From Mimachlamys varia (lineage: Eukaryota; Mollusca; Bivalvia; Pectinida; Pectinidae): a DNA stretch of 64,000 bases. Location: positions 50,471,058 to 50,535,057 of the forward strand of contig OX392532.1 of assembly GCA_947623455.1 (NCBI GenBank). Reading direction: 5' to 3'. Shown here in pieces: positions 43,647 to 54,393 of this stretch; position 1 is the stretch's first letter; each line of letters begins with the position of its first letter. The position numbers and the translations under genes are program-made. The notes below the pieces were generated by a model. It saw only the letters and a list, made by a program, of their open reading frames with translations, had not been told where the DNA came from and did not search any database.

Positions 43647-46398
43647 TAACTACAGATACCCCGTACCGCACTTGTGATGTGTCTTTCCTGTATTTATCCG
43701 ATATATATCTATAGTGTCTGCCGTAACTGTATGTGTTTTTGTAAATAGGATGAAAATAAAATTATCTAACTACAGATACCCCGTACTGCACTTGTAATGT
43801 GTCTTTCCTGTATTTATCCTATTGATATCTAAAGTGTCTGCTGTAACTGTATATGATTTTGTAAATACGATGAATAAAACATTATATAACTACAGATACC
43901 CCGTACCGCACTTGTGATGTGCCTTTCCTGTATTTATCCTATGTGTATCTAAAGTGTCTGCTGTAACTGTATATGATTTTGTAAATACGATGAATATAAC
44001 ATTATATAACTACAGATACCCCGTACTGCACTTGTGATGTGCCTTTCCTGTATTTATCCTATATATATCTATAGTGTCTGCTGTAACTGTATATGTTTTT
44101 GTAAATACGATGAATAAAACATTATATAACTACAGATACCACGTACCGCACTTGTGATGTGCCTTTCCTGTATTTATCCTATATATATCTAAAGTGTCTG
44201 CTGTAACTGTATGTTTTTGTAAATACGATGAATATAAAATTATATAACTACAGATACCCTGTACCGCACTTGTGATGTGTCTTTCCTGTATTTATCCTAT
44301 GTGTATCTAAAGTGTCTGCTGTAACTGTATATGTTTTTGTAAATACGATGAAAATTAAATTATCTTACTATAGATATCCCGTACCGCACTTGTGATGTGT
44401 CTTTCCTGTATTTATCCTATATTTATCTAAAGTGTCTGCTGTAACTGTATATGTTTTTGTAAATACGATGAATAAAACATTATATAACTACAGATACCCC
44501 GTACCGCACTTGTGATGTGCCTTTCCTGTATTTATCCTATGTGTTTCTAAAGTGTTGGCTGTAACTGTATATGTTTTTGTAAATACGATGAATATAACAT
44601 TATATAACTACAAATACCCCGTACCGCACTTGTGATGTGTCTTTCCTGTATTTATCCGATATATATCTATAGTGTCTGCCGTAACTGTCAGTTTTTTTGT
44701 AAATACGATGAATATAACATTATATAACTACAGACACCCCGTACCGCACTTGTGATGTGCCTTTCCTGTATTTATTCTATGTGTTTCTAAAGTGTTGGCT
44801 GCAACTGTATATGTTTTTGTAAATACGATGAATATAACATTATATAACTACAGACACCCCGTACCGCACTTGTGATGTGCCTTTCCTGTATTTCTCCTAT
44901 ATATATCTATAGTGTCTGCTGTAACTGTATAATAATATTATGTTTTTGTAAATACGATGAATATAACATTATATAACTACAGATACCCTGTACCGCACTT
45001 GTGGTGTGCCTTTCCTGTATCTATCCTATATAAATCTATAGTGTCTGCTGTAACTGTATGTGTTTTTGTAAATACGATGAATATAACATTATATAACTAC
45101 AGATACCCCGTACCGCACTTGTGATGTGCCTTTCCTGTATTTATCCTATATATATCTAAAGTGTCTGCTGTAACTGTATATGTTTTTGTAAATACGATGA
45201 ATATAACATTATATAACTACAGATACCACGTACCGCACTTGTGATGTGCCTTTCCTGTATTTATCCTATATATATCTAAAGTGTCTGCTGTAACGGTATG
45301 TTTTTGTAAATACGATGAATATAAAATTATATAACTACAGATACCCTGTACCGCACTTGTGATGTGTCTTTCCTGTATTTATCCTATGTGTATCTAAAGT
45401 GTCTGCTGTAACTGTATATGTTTTTTGTAAATACGATGAAAATTAAATTATCTTACTATAGATATCCCGTACCGCACTTGTGATGTGTCTTTCCTGTATT
45501 TATCCTATATTTATCTAAAGTGTCTGCTGTAACTGTATATGTTTTTGTAAATACGATGAATAAAACATTATATAACTACAGATACCCCGTACCGCACTTG
45601 TGATGTGCCTTTCCTGTATTTATCCTATGTGTTTCTAAAGTGTTGGCTGTAACTGTATATGTTTTTGTAAATACGATGAATATAACATTATATAACTACA
45701 AATACCCCGTACCGCACTTGTGATGTGTCTTTCCTGTATTTATCCGATATATATCTATAGTGTCTGCCGTAACTGTCAGTTTTTTTGTAAATACGATGAA
45801 TATAACATTATATAACTACAGACACCCCGTACCGCACTTGTGATGTGCCTTTCCTGTATTTATTCTATGTGTTTCTAAAGTGTTGGCTGCAACTGTATAT
45901 GTTTTTGTAAATACGATGAATATAACATTATATAACTACAGACACCCCGTACCGCACTTGTGATGTGCCTTTCCTGTATTTCTCCTATATATATCTATAG
46001 TGTCTGCTGTAACTGTATAATAATATTATGTTTTTGTAAATACGATGAATATAACATTATATAACTACAGATACCCCGTACCGCACTTGTGGTGTGCCTT
46101 TCCTGTATCTATCCTATATAAATCTATAGTGTCTGCTGTAACTGTATGTGTTTTTGTAAATACGATGAATATAACATTATATAACTACAGATACCCCGTA
46201 CCGCACTTGTGATGTGCCTTTCCTGTATTTATCCTATATATATCTAAAGTGTCTGCTGTAACTGTATATGTTTTTGTAAATACGATGAATATAACATTAT
46301 ATAACTACAGATACCCCGTACCGAACTTGTGATGTGCCTTTCCTGTATTTATCCTATGTGTATCTATAGTGGCGGCTGTAACTGTATAATAATATTAT
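43647..46398. repeat. 120-bp satellite, block 3 (~23 monomers)
   Basis: Contains a higher-order repeat of about 1087 bp (nine monomers). For example ATAACTACAGATACCACG at 44126 and 45213, and the variant AACTGTATAATAATATTATG at 44922 and 46012. The block ends inside such a variant monomer at AATATTAT (46398). Confidence 0.95.
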
Positions 46399-46447
46399 TT
46401 ATTACATTTTTGCCTGTGAAATATAGAAAATTATCTAACTGATAAAA

Positions 46448-46550
46448 CTTATATTTTCACTACAGTGATGACCAGTGAAAATATAAGATTTTGCCGTGAA
46501 AATATAAGATTTTGCCGTGAAAATATAAGATTTTGCAGTGAAAATATAAG
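46448..46550. repeat. Inverted-arm site plus direct arm repeats (possible recombinase sites)
   Basis: Perfect 14-bp inverted arms CTTATATTTTCACT (46448-46461) and AGTGAAAATATAAG (46474-46487) flank a 12-bp spacer. The arm GTGAAAATATAAG then repeats directly at 46496, 46517 and 46538 (21-bp period). The geometry is like lox/FRT-type sites and the recombinase gene starts ~100 bp downstream, but the link is inference. Confidence 0.5.
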
Positions 46551-46645
46551 GTTTTGCCGGAACTACTTTCCTGTTGTATGAGTTGTTGCCCTTGATCGAA
46601 CTCACCCCCCCTGGTATTGTCGTCTGCTAGGACCTAGCTCGAAAG

Positions 46646-48750
46646 ATGAACATGGCAACAGAAATAGACATTGACGAAGACCTGCTACAGGAATTAATTA
46701 ACAATGGGTTGGAAGACGAGAAAGGGTCCACCATTCCCATCAACTTTGATCTGATAGGAATCAATCATTCTAACCAGACAGGATTTGATAGTAATGAAGT
46801 AAGTCAAAAAAGAAAATTTCATCAAGTGACAGGGGAAGATATTAACAATTTTTTGGAAACACAACAAAACAAAAACACTGTTCACAAGACAACAAATGAT
46901 ATGAAAGTGTTCATAGAATTTCTTAGGCAGGCAGGTGAAATGCGGCTGGCAGAGCTTATTCCTCCAGAAGAGCTGAACAAACACATTTCTTCATTCCTTC
47001 TGTCTGTGAGGAAATTAGATGGCACAGAATATGAGCCTGTTTCCCTGAGGGCATATCTTTCCAGCATTGAGAGATATTTGAAAAACAAGAACTATCCAGT
47101 CTCTGTTACAACAGATATTCAGTTCAGACAGTGCCGGGAAATTCTGAAATTAAAACAAAAACAGTTGAAAGGCATGGGAAAAGGTAATAAACCCTATGCA
47201 GCTGATGACATCACAGATGTCGAACTCAATCAAATGTATGAAAAAGGTGTTCTTGGTTGTACCAACCCTAAAGCTTTGGTCAACTCCCTATTCATGATTT
47301 GTACCAATCACTTTGGTATGAGACCAGGGAAAGAAGTCCACGACTTGAAATGGGGTGACATAAAATTAGGGTTTGACGAGGACAATAACACAGAGTATAT
47401 AATATATTCACAAGAGAGACAGACAAAAACTAGGACAGGTGTAAACACACGGGACACTAGAAAGATCAAGCCAAGGGCCTACGCAGCAGTTGTCGACCCC
47501 TCGAAAGATCCAGTATTCTTGTACAAATTATTCAAAGAAAAAAGACCAAGCAAAATGACTGCTGATGAAAGTCCCTTTTTCCTTGCCATAAACTACATGG
47601 CCCTGATACCAATAGGTAAGTTTATGTTTTGTCGAGATTCAGTAAAAAATCAAACTATTGCATTAATTAACGCCAATCCATATGCTGAAGTCATTTCAAT
47701 TAAATCAATAATATTATATAATAAACGGTTTACATTGAATTATTTTTAATATTTGAAATAGCATCTAGACATCTGTAGATTGTTGTGTTACATGGTGAAG
47801 CACTTCTTTTACTTTCAGCTTTTTATTTCCTAGTGTGTTAAAATCAATTGATCATATCAATACCCATTAATAATAATTATTCTATTTCTATAGACAACCC
47901 TGACATCCCTTGGTACAAGAACAGTACAATGGGAATAAATAAGCTCTACTCACTGGTCAAAGATATGAAGAACAGTGCTGAACTGACCAGCGACAGGAGA
48001 TTAACAAACCACAGGTAATACACATGTTCAGTGGCCCTAAAACTATCTCCTGAAGTCTAATGCATGATTATAATTGATCTATCGAATTATCACAGTATTT
48101 TGTTTACACTTACTCAATGCTTGTTATGTGATGAAATATATTTAATAAATTGAGCATAAAACACAGTCAGTGGAAGGTCTCACTCTCCGTCATCATCGGT
48201 TGACCTACTTTCAGTACCGATTGTTTACAAGCTACAGCTGTAGGCCTATTTATAGCAAAATTCTGAATGTAAACAAACTTTTCTTTACAGTATGAGGAAA
48301 CACCTGGTCCAGAAGTTGTCAGATGCCGGGGTGCCTCCAAATCAAATTGTGCAAATATCTGGACACAGAAATCTGAATAGCCTGAACAATTACAGTAAAA
48401 TTAATCACAATCAGAACTTACAAATATCCAATATTTTGTCTGTCGGTGATGTCAGCGATTATCAAGTTAGGCCTACCGTACCAGCTCACACAGCCCCTCC
48501 TCCATCAGAAAATCAGCAGGAACTTGCTAAATGTGACCCCACTCCTGTAGCTAAATCTCCTTCTAAAGCAATGTCAATTTTCAGTGGAAGCACTTTTCAC
48601 GGTGTAGTCAACGTAAGTTACTACGGAGAACAGACCCGGTCCAACTCACAGTGGAATGTCGGCGTGGTGAAGAAGCACATGTCCACTGCCGATGGTACAC
48701 CACCAAAGAAATATCGTCGCATACTGCCCATTGACAGCGATAGCGATTAA
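46646..48750 (+). CDS. Crypton-type (DUF3504-like) tyrosine recombinase, three exons, 516 aa
   Basis: Exons 46646-47615, 47894-48014 and 48291-48750. The introns begin GTAAGT and GTAATA and end TAG and CAG; the spliced frame is 1551 nt with no stop. N-terminal ~75 residues acidic and variable; SAM-like core-binding domain ~80-195; catalytic domain ~205-400. Visible catalytic set: R226 (FGMRPGKEVHDLKW), K261 (ERQTKTRTG), H363-R366 (NHSMR), H389 (SGHRN) and Y398 (LNNYS). All are present, so DNA strand exchange is plausible. The tail (FSGSTFHGVVNVSYY, then a basic KKYRR and acidic end) resembles other mollusc members. The gene sits in a 3.9-kb block interrupting the 120-bp satellite. It may be an active Crypton or a host-domesticated gene of the KCTD1/ZMYM/QRICH1 kind; intron presence is compatible with both. 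Failure to splice intron 1 would end the protein at 47749. Confidence 0.85.
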
Positions 48751-49198
48751 AGTTATGGGCCATTTCAAAATCATCCATATTTACCGTGAATTTGTTGCCT
48801 CAATATAACTTGTTTGAACCTTTTCTGTACAAATTGATCCACAAAGTCTAATTCCCCGCGCTCCATCAGTCGCTTGAAATTCGTTAGGCGGAGTTATACC
48901 GGACGGACTACGTTTTATTTTATAAGTCTTACTTATATAAAAGTACACTGTTCATGTATTAAGTGAATAAAATAGTGTGTTTTAGGAATTTATAAACACA
49001 AACTGTAGTTTAAAAGTGTCTTTTTTTATTTTTAATATATTTTTAAACGTGGAACTATATTTTGTAGCGAACTAATATTTTGAAATGAGCACTTATCCCG
49101 ATCAGCTGTGATTACAGGCCCACCCGTTGTGATTTCGCCGATGGCCTAGCTTCTTTTCAGTAGGCAGGTAACGAAAAAAGTTACTATTACCTCTTATT
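48751..49198. other. 3' region of the recombinase gene
   Basis: No coding signal. AATAAA near 48966 (AAGTGAATAAAATAG) is a possible polyadenylation signal about 215 bp after the stop. Confidence 0.4.
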
Positions 49199-50290
49199 AG
49201 AGGATATTCAATGGTTTGCCGTTTAATATCAAATATATTTCACTCGTATGGCAGATTTTTTTTTATATTTTCACTCGTGCTACGCACTCGTGAAAATATA
49301 AAAAAATCTGCCATACTCGTGAAATATACAGTTGTGGTATCGCACAACGCACCAAAAACTGCGTGCGAGCATCGTGCATACATCGTGCACACATCGTTCG
49401 CCCATGGTGTGCACAACCGGGCGATCTTAAGATCGTGCGTTTATGTGTGCGATTAAATCGCACACACGCACGATTTGGTACAATTGGTCGATACATATTA
49501 CGGAATGAAAAACATATGGAACCCTCTTGTCCAAAAACTATTTAAATTCGCATCATATTTATTGGTATTATGTCAATTTAACAATATACAGTAAACAGTA
49601 TTACAGTGATCATGAGACAGCCAAGTGCGGGTTAAGCTACCAGGTATCAGAATATGTAAATGACATGCCGGAGTGTTACCTGTCCCGTGTGCGGCGATAC
49701 GCCACCGAGCGACCGTTATGAAAACAAACTGGACTCTTATAATCTGTTATTTGAAAAACTATCCCCTCCCCAACACTTTACCTGTGTTTTCACACCTAGG
49801 CGAGTGTTGTAAGTGCCCCGGGCCAGAGATATCTACATATATTGGCCATGTACAGGTACAGTTTATAACTTGGTAAAACTGGCAATATTTACTTGAATGA
49901 GAACTTGTCAATATGAGCTGAAAGTTAACTACATGTGTCTATTTGGTTTGTTTCTAAACTACAGAAAGACTATTATTAATTTTTAGAAATATATAGATAG
50001 AACTATCAGCTAATGTAAATAGTTAAAATATAGAAATATATTTAAAACAACTAGCGCGAAACCGTATATATTGTTAAACCATTTCTAAATTTACATCAAC
50101 CACGATTGTCATCGCACAATGTTAGTCTATCGTGCGCCCACATGTGCGTTAGAAATAATCGCCCAGGATCGCATCGTTCGCACATCGTGCATACACCGTT
50201 CGCCCATCGTGCGCCCACCGCACATCGTGTAACGTTGTGCGATCCCACAACTGTATTTGATATTAAACGGCAAACCATTGAATATCCTCT
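49199..50290. mobile_element. Non-autonomous TIR DNA transposon, unknown family
   Basis: Perfect 36-bp terminal inverted repeats (49199-49234 and 50255-50290, beginning AGAGGATATTCAATGG). They continue for a further 22 bp (49328-49349 against 50233-50254, 21 of 22 matching) after a palindrome inserted in the left arm. Both subterminal regions are packed with CATCGTGC(G/A)CACATCG-type motifs in both orientations. No transposase frame. Satellite resumes directly at 50291. No target duplication is evident; the left flank is recombinase-gene sequence. Confidence 0.75.
49235..49327. repeat. 93-bp perfect-type palindrome nested in the left TIR
   Basis: ATATTTCACTCGTATGGCAG... opposed by ...CTGCCATACTCGTGAAATAT around a centre where TTTTTATATTTTCAC and GTGAAAATATAAAAA flank 15 bp. 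The right TIR lacks it, so it is a secondary insertion. The inner arm shares TTATATTTTCAC with the arms at 46448-46550. Confidence 0.8.
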
Positions 50291-51690
50291 ATGTCTTTGT
50301 AAATACGATGAAAATAAAATTATTTAACTACAGATACCCCGTACCGCACTTGTGATGTGTCTTTCCTGTATTTATCCCATAGATATCTACATTGTTGGCT
50401 GTAACTGTATATGTTTTTGTAAATACGATGAATATAACATTATATAACTACAGATACCCCGTACAAAATGTATCGCACTTGTGATGTGCCTTTCCTGTAT
50501 TTATCCTATGTGTATCTTAAGTGTCTGCTGTAACTGTATATGTTTTTGTTAATACGATGAATATAAAACTATATAACTACAGATACCCCGTACCGCACTT
50601 GTGATGTGCCTTTCCTGTATTTATCCTATATATATCTAAAGTGTCTGCTGTAACTGTATATGTTTTTGTAAATACGATGAAAATAAAATTATATAACTAC
50701 AGATACCTCGTACCGCACTTGTAATGTGCCTTTCCTGTATTTATCCTATGTGTATCTAAAGTGTCTGCTGTAACTGTATATGTTTTTGTAAATACGATGA
50801 ATATAACATTATATAACCACAGATACCCCGTACCGCACTTGTGATGTGTCTTTCCTGGATTTATCCTATGTGTATCTAAAGTGTCTGCTGTAACTGTATA
50901 TGTTTTTGTAAATACGATGAATATAACATTATATAACTACAGATACCCCGTACCGCACTTGTGATGTGTCTTTCCTGTATTTATCCTATGTGTATCTAAA
51001 GTGTCTGCTGTAACTGTATATGTTTTTGTAAATACGATGAAAATAACATTATATAACTACAGATACCCCGTACCGCACTTGTGATGTGCCTTTCCTGTAT
51101 TTATCCTATATATATATCTATAGTGTCTGCTGTAACTGTATATGTTTTTGTTAATACGATGAATATAACATTTTTTAACTACAGATACCCCGTACTGCAC
51201 TTGTGATGTGCTTTTCCTGTATTTATCCTATATATATCTATAGTGTCTGCTGTAACTGTATAATAATATTATGTTTTTGTAAATACGATAAAATAAAATT
51301 ATTTAACTACAGATACCCCGTACCTCACTTGTGATGTGCCTTTCCTGTATTTATCCTATGTGTATCTAAAGTGTCTGCTGTAACTGTATATGTTTTTGTA
51401 AATACGATGAAAATAAAATTATATAACTACAGATACCCCGTACCGCACTTGTGATGTGTCTTTCCTGTATTTATCCTATATATATCTAAAGTGTCTGCTG
51501 TAACTGTATATGTTTTTGTAAATACGATGAATATAACATTATATAACTACAGATACCCCGTACCGCACTTGTGATGTGCCTTTCCTGTATTTATCCGATA
51601 TATATCTATAGTGTCTGCTGTAACTATATAATAATATTATGTTTTTGTAAATACGATGAAAATATTTTTTTTTAACTACAGATACCTTGT
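50291..51690. repeat. 120-bp satellite, block 4 (~12 monomers)
   Basis: Resumes mid-monomer (ATGTCTTTGTAAATACG) immediately after the TIR element. The edge monomer at 51670-51730 is strongly diverged and leads into the zinc-finger remnant after a MITE. Confidence 0.95.
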
Positions 51691-51734
51691 CTGTGTCTTT
51701 GTAGTTTATGTGAATGACAAATTCTTTATTTCAG

Positions 51735-51971
51735 GGCCCAGTTGTTCAAAAGATGATTAGCTTAATCAGTGATTAGTGGAAATTTTAATTATCCTGTAAC
51801 TTTAGAATGAAACTATAAATTTAATTACAACTTTGCAGTTATCAACTATCTAATATTGTTAACTTACTTACAACATTTTAAGATTGTACCTTGTATATTG
51901 ACAGAATTATTCAAGTTTGAAAAATGTCGTTAAATAGTGATTAAGCTAATCACACTTTGCACAACTGGGCT
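51735..51971. mobile_element. MITE with ~33-bp TIRs
   Basis: GCCCAGTTGTTCAAAAGATG...GATTAGCTTAATCA at the left against GCCCAGTTGTGCAAAGTGTG...GATTAGCTTAATCA (complement) at the right. The terminal GGCCCAGTTGTTCAAA resembles the GGCCGGTTGTTCAAA ends of the Harbinger-like element at 23030. About 237 bp, no coding. Confidence 0.75.
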
Positions 51972-52049
51972 AAGGTATGTACGTTGTTTCTCCTTTATTT
52001 TCCTCTGGTATGTAGTCATCCGTGTCTTTGGAGGTTAAACCGAATACAA

Positions 52050-52470
52050 TAATCCTTACTTCAACTTGTAAGTTTTCTCTCCTGTATGTAAGCTTGTGTG
52101 TATCTGTAAGCTAGATGACACAGAAAATTCCTTACTACAGACATCACACCTGTACATGTGTAAGGTGTCTCTCCTGTATGTATCTGTCAGTAAGATATTT
52201 AAGAAAATGCCTTACTACAAAAATTGCAAATATGATGTTTCTCCTCTCTACATGTATGTAGTCGCCGGTGTATTTGTGAGCTAGATAATGCAGAAAAACT
52301 CCTTACTACAGAAATCACACATGTAAGGACTTCTCATCTGTATGTATTCGTCTGTGTTTCTGTTAGCTTGATAACTCAACACATTCCTTACTACAGAAGT
52401 CACACTTGTAAGGTTTCTCTCCAGTATGTAAACGTCTTTGTTTCTTTAACCTTGATGATTGAAAAATATC
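52050..52470 (-). pseudogene. C2H2 zinc-finger array remnant (~5 fingers)
   Basis: On the minus strand the ~84-bp units read LKKQRRLHTGEKPYKCDFCSKECVELSS (split: LHTGEKPYKCDFC at ~52430-52400), then QKHRRIHTDEKS, a finger with CDFCSKE, and further decayed units to 52050. On + the unit is recognisable as CCTTACTACAGAARTCACAC then TTGTAAGGTTTCTCTCC at 52385, 52301, 52209, 52130 and 52054. Stops and indels make it non-coding now. It continues homologically into the 120-bp satellite. Confidence 0.75.
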
Positions 52471-52473
52471 CTT

Positions 52474-53110
52474 TTTACGGAGCGGAAATCGATTCACAAC
52501 CACACACTCCACTAGTAGATTTAACCAAATACCTAGGCCTAAATTCAAGAGTTAGAAAAAACACAACGCAGAGCAGCACGATACGTCAACAAACAATACC
52601 ACAACACCAGCTCCGTAACAGACATGCTAAACCAACTGCAATGACCAACATTACAAACACGACGGCTACAAACACGACTGATACTCATCTACAAAATAGC
52701 GACAAAACAGTAGCCGTCTACTCCGCATCTATCCCCACCCCAGCCGACTCCAGAACCAAACACGCACAGACACACACTTTCAAACACATCTCCGCTACGA
52801 AGGACACATACAAATACTCACCCCCCTCCCCCCTTCCCTCCACACACACATTAACACAGTGGAATCTCCTTCCTGTAGCAGCAGTACATTGCACTGCACT
52901 CGAGAACTTCAAGGTACATATCCCCTACGTATTCTTTCAAGCATTGCACACAACACCCGTTGTTACCCCCTTATCTTATCTGCACAAAACAACCCACCGT
53001 AACTAACTTTATCACACGCCACTGCTTTAAACCCCCAAAAGACCGGACGATATAATCATCGACATCGATGGAATCGACCATAATATAAAAGAAGAAATGT
53101 AATGAGATAA
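52474..53110 (+). mobile_element. LINE (CR1/L2-like) 3' end, 5'-truncated
   Basis: Translation around 52540-52700 gives KIQELEKTQRRAARYVNKQY, then HNTSSVTDMLNQLQ*PTLQTRRL and TRLILIYKI. After a frameshift comes PADSRTKHAQTHTFKHISATKDTYKYS and WNLLPVAAVHCTALENFK. This is the characteristic C-terminal tail of CR1/L2-type reverse transcriptases (QRRAARYV...VTxMLxxLxWPTLxxRR...FxxxxxxxxxTxxYxxSFFPRTIxxWNxLP). At least two stops (TGA ~52651, TAG ~52713) and one frameshift. Confidence 0.8.
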
Positions 53111-54393
53111 ATACTACATAAGCTTATTTTTTTGCATCGATGTATAACATATGTATTTGATAGGCTGCACTTCGATTACGAAGCGATTTTTATTACACCC
53201 ACGAGGCAGGTCTGTGCGTGCACCTGAGGTCAAAGGGCTTAGTGTTTGTATATCTCATTTGCATTGGCTGGATGATAAAGGATTTCCTTATTTTTAATTA
53301 CAAATGCATTGGAAAATATCGGCATGAATGGTTCATAAGGATTACAGAACTACAACTTTATAAAAAAACTGGTGATATTATAAAAAAGTAAACAAACTTC
53401 ACTAAATTGACTCTTTGATATCAACCAATAGAGCATTCTTTATTTACTTATAGTATAAAGCAACAGTAAGTATGTTGTCAACATGAAGGATAGTCAAGGT
53501 GAGAGACAATTAATTGAAATCAATAATTTCGATCAATATATTGTTTAAAGCTTTTTAATATTCATAATATCATATCCAAGGTCAATGGCCAACCTAATAT
53601 GAATCATATTAATATTTGATGAATCTGTCATGCATTTCAATAAAACAAACACTGTTATAGAGAAGTTGTATGAAAGGGTCAATATTAAGAATACTTAAGG
53701 CCATCTAGGTCAAACCTAGCACCAATATCGATCAGAATAATTTACATCCCATTGTTAAAATTCCATTTATCTGTCAGTCATGCCAAGGTTCAAATATATA
53801 AAAATGATTTTACCATTGTGACCTTGAAATATTCTGACACTGAACAGTTGACTACCCTTCTCAGTTACAATGTCACAATGAGTATTATAGAGACATATAT
53901 CACATGATATATGATACAATTATTGCTTTATGACTCCATAGGTTGACGCAGTCCGATCTTCCAATAATGATTGCGGCATCTATCAGGTTACCCCATTAAC
54001 AAATGTCAATGTCATCTATGAGTTTGAAATCTGTATTATGTTGGCAGAAAATGAATAATTGTTGGATCTGTATTTTTTAACTTTAATCGGTAATCAATAT
54101 CTCAATATGAAACTACTGTGGAGTTGCAGTCAGCTACAGCAAAGTTCCAGACATAGACAAATAAAATAGTCGACAGGGAAAACAACCTTTCCAGGTGACT
54201 GGTCAGGGTGGCATTCTGGATACTGGATCGGCAGTCCGATACTAAATTGACTACGGTACATATCATATGTACATTATAACTGTCGTGTAGACTTATTTTG
54301 TTCTTTAGGATTTTCACCATATCGTCAAACTATTCTCGATTTTGGTGTCAATAAGATTATTATTCAGCCGAAAAGGTTGGTCGGGTCCAGTCC
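53111..54393. other. Non-coding, nothing recognised
   Basis: AT-rich sequence with repeated mentions of AAGGTCAA/ATCTAGGTCAAAC but no tandem structure. No gene or RNA seen. Confidence 0.45.

Noticed and set aside
49211..49545. Overlapping frames on both strands in the TIR element
   Set aside because: They result from the palindromic and CATCGTGC-rich subterminal arrays; no transposase motif.
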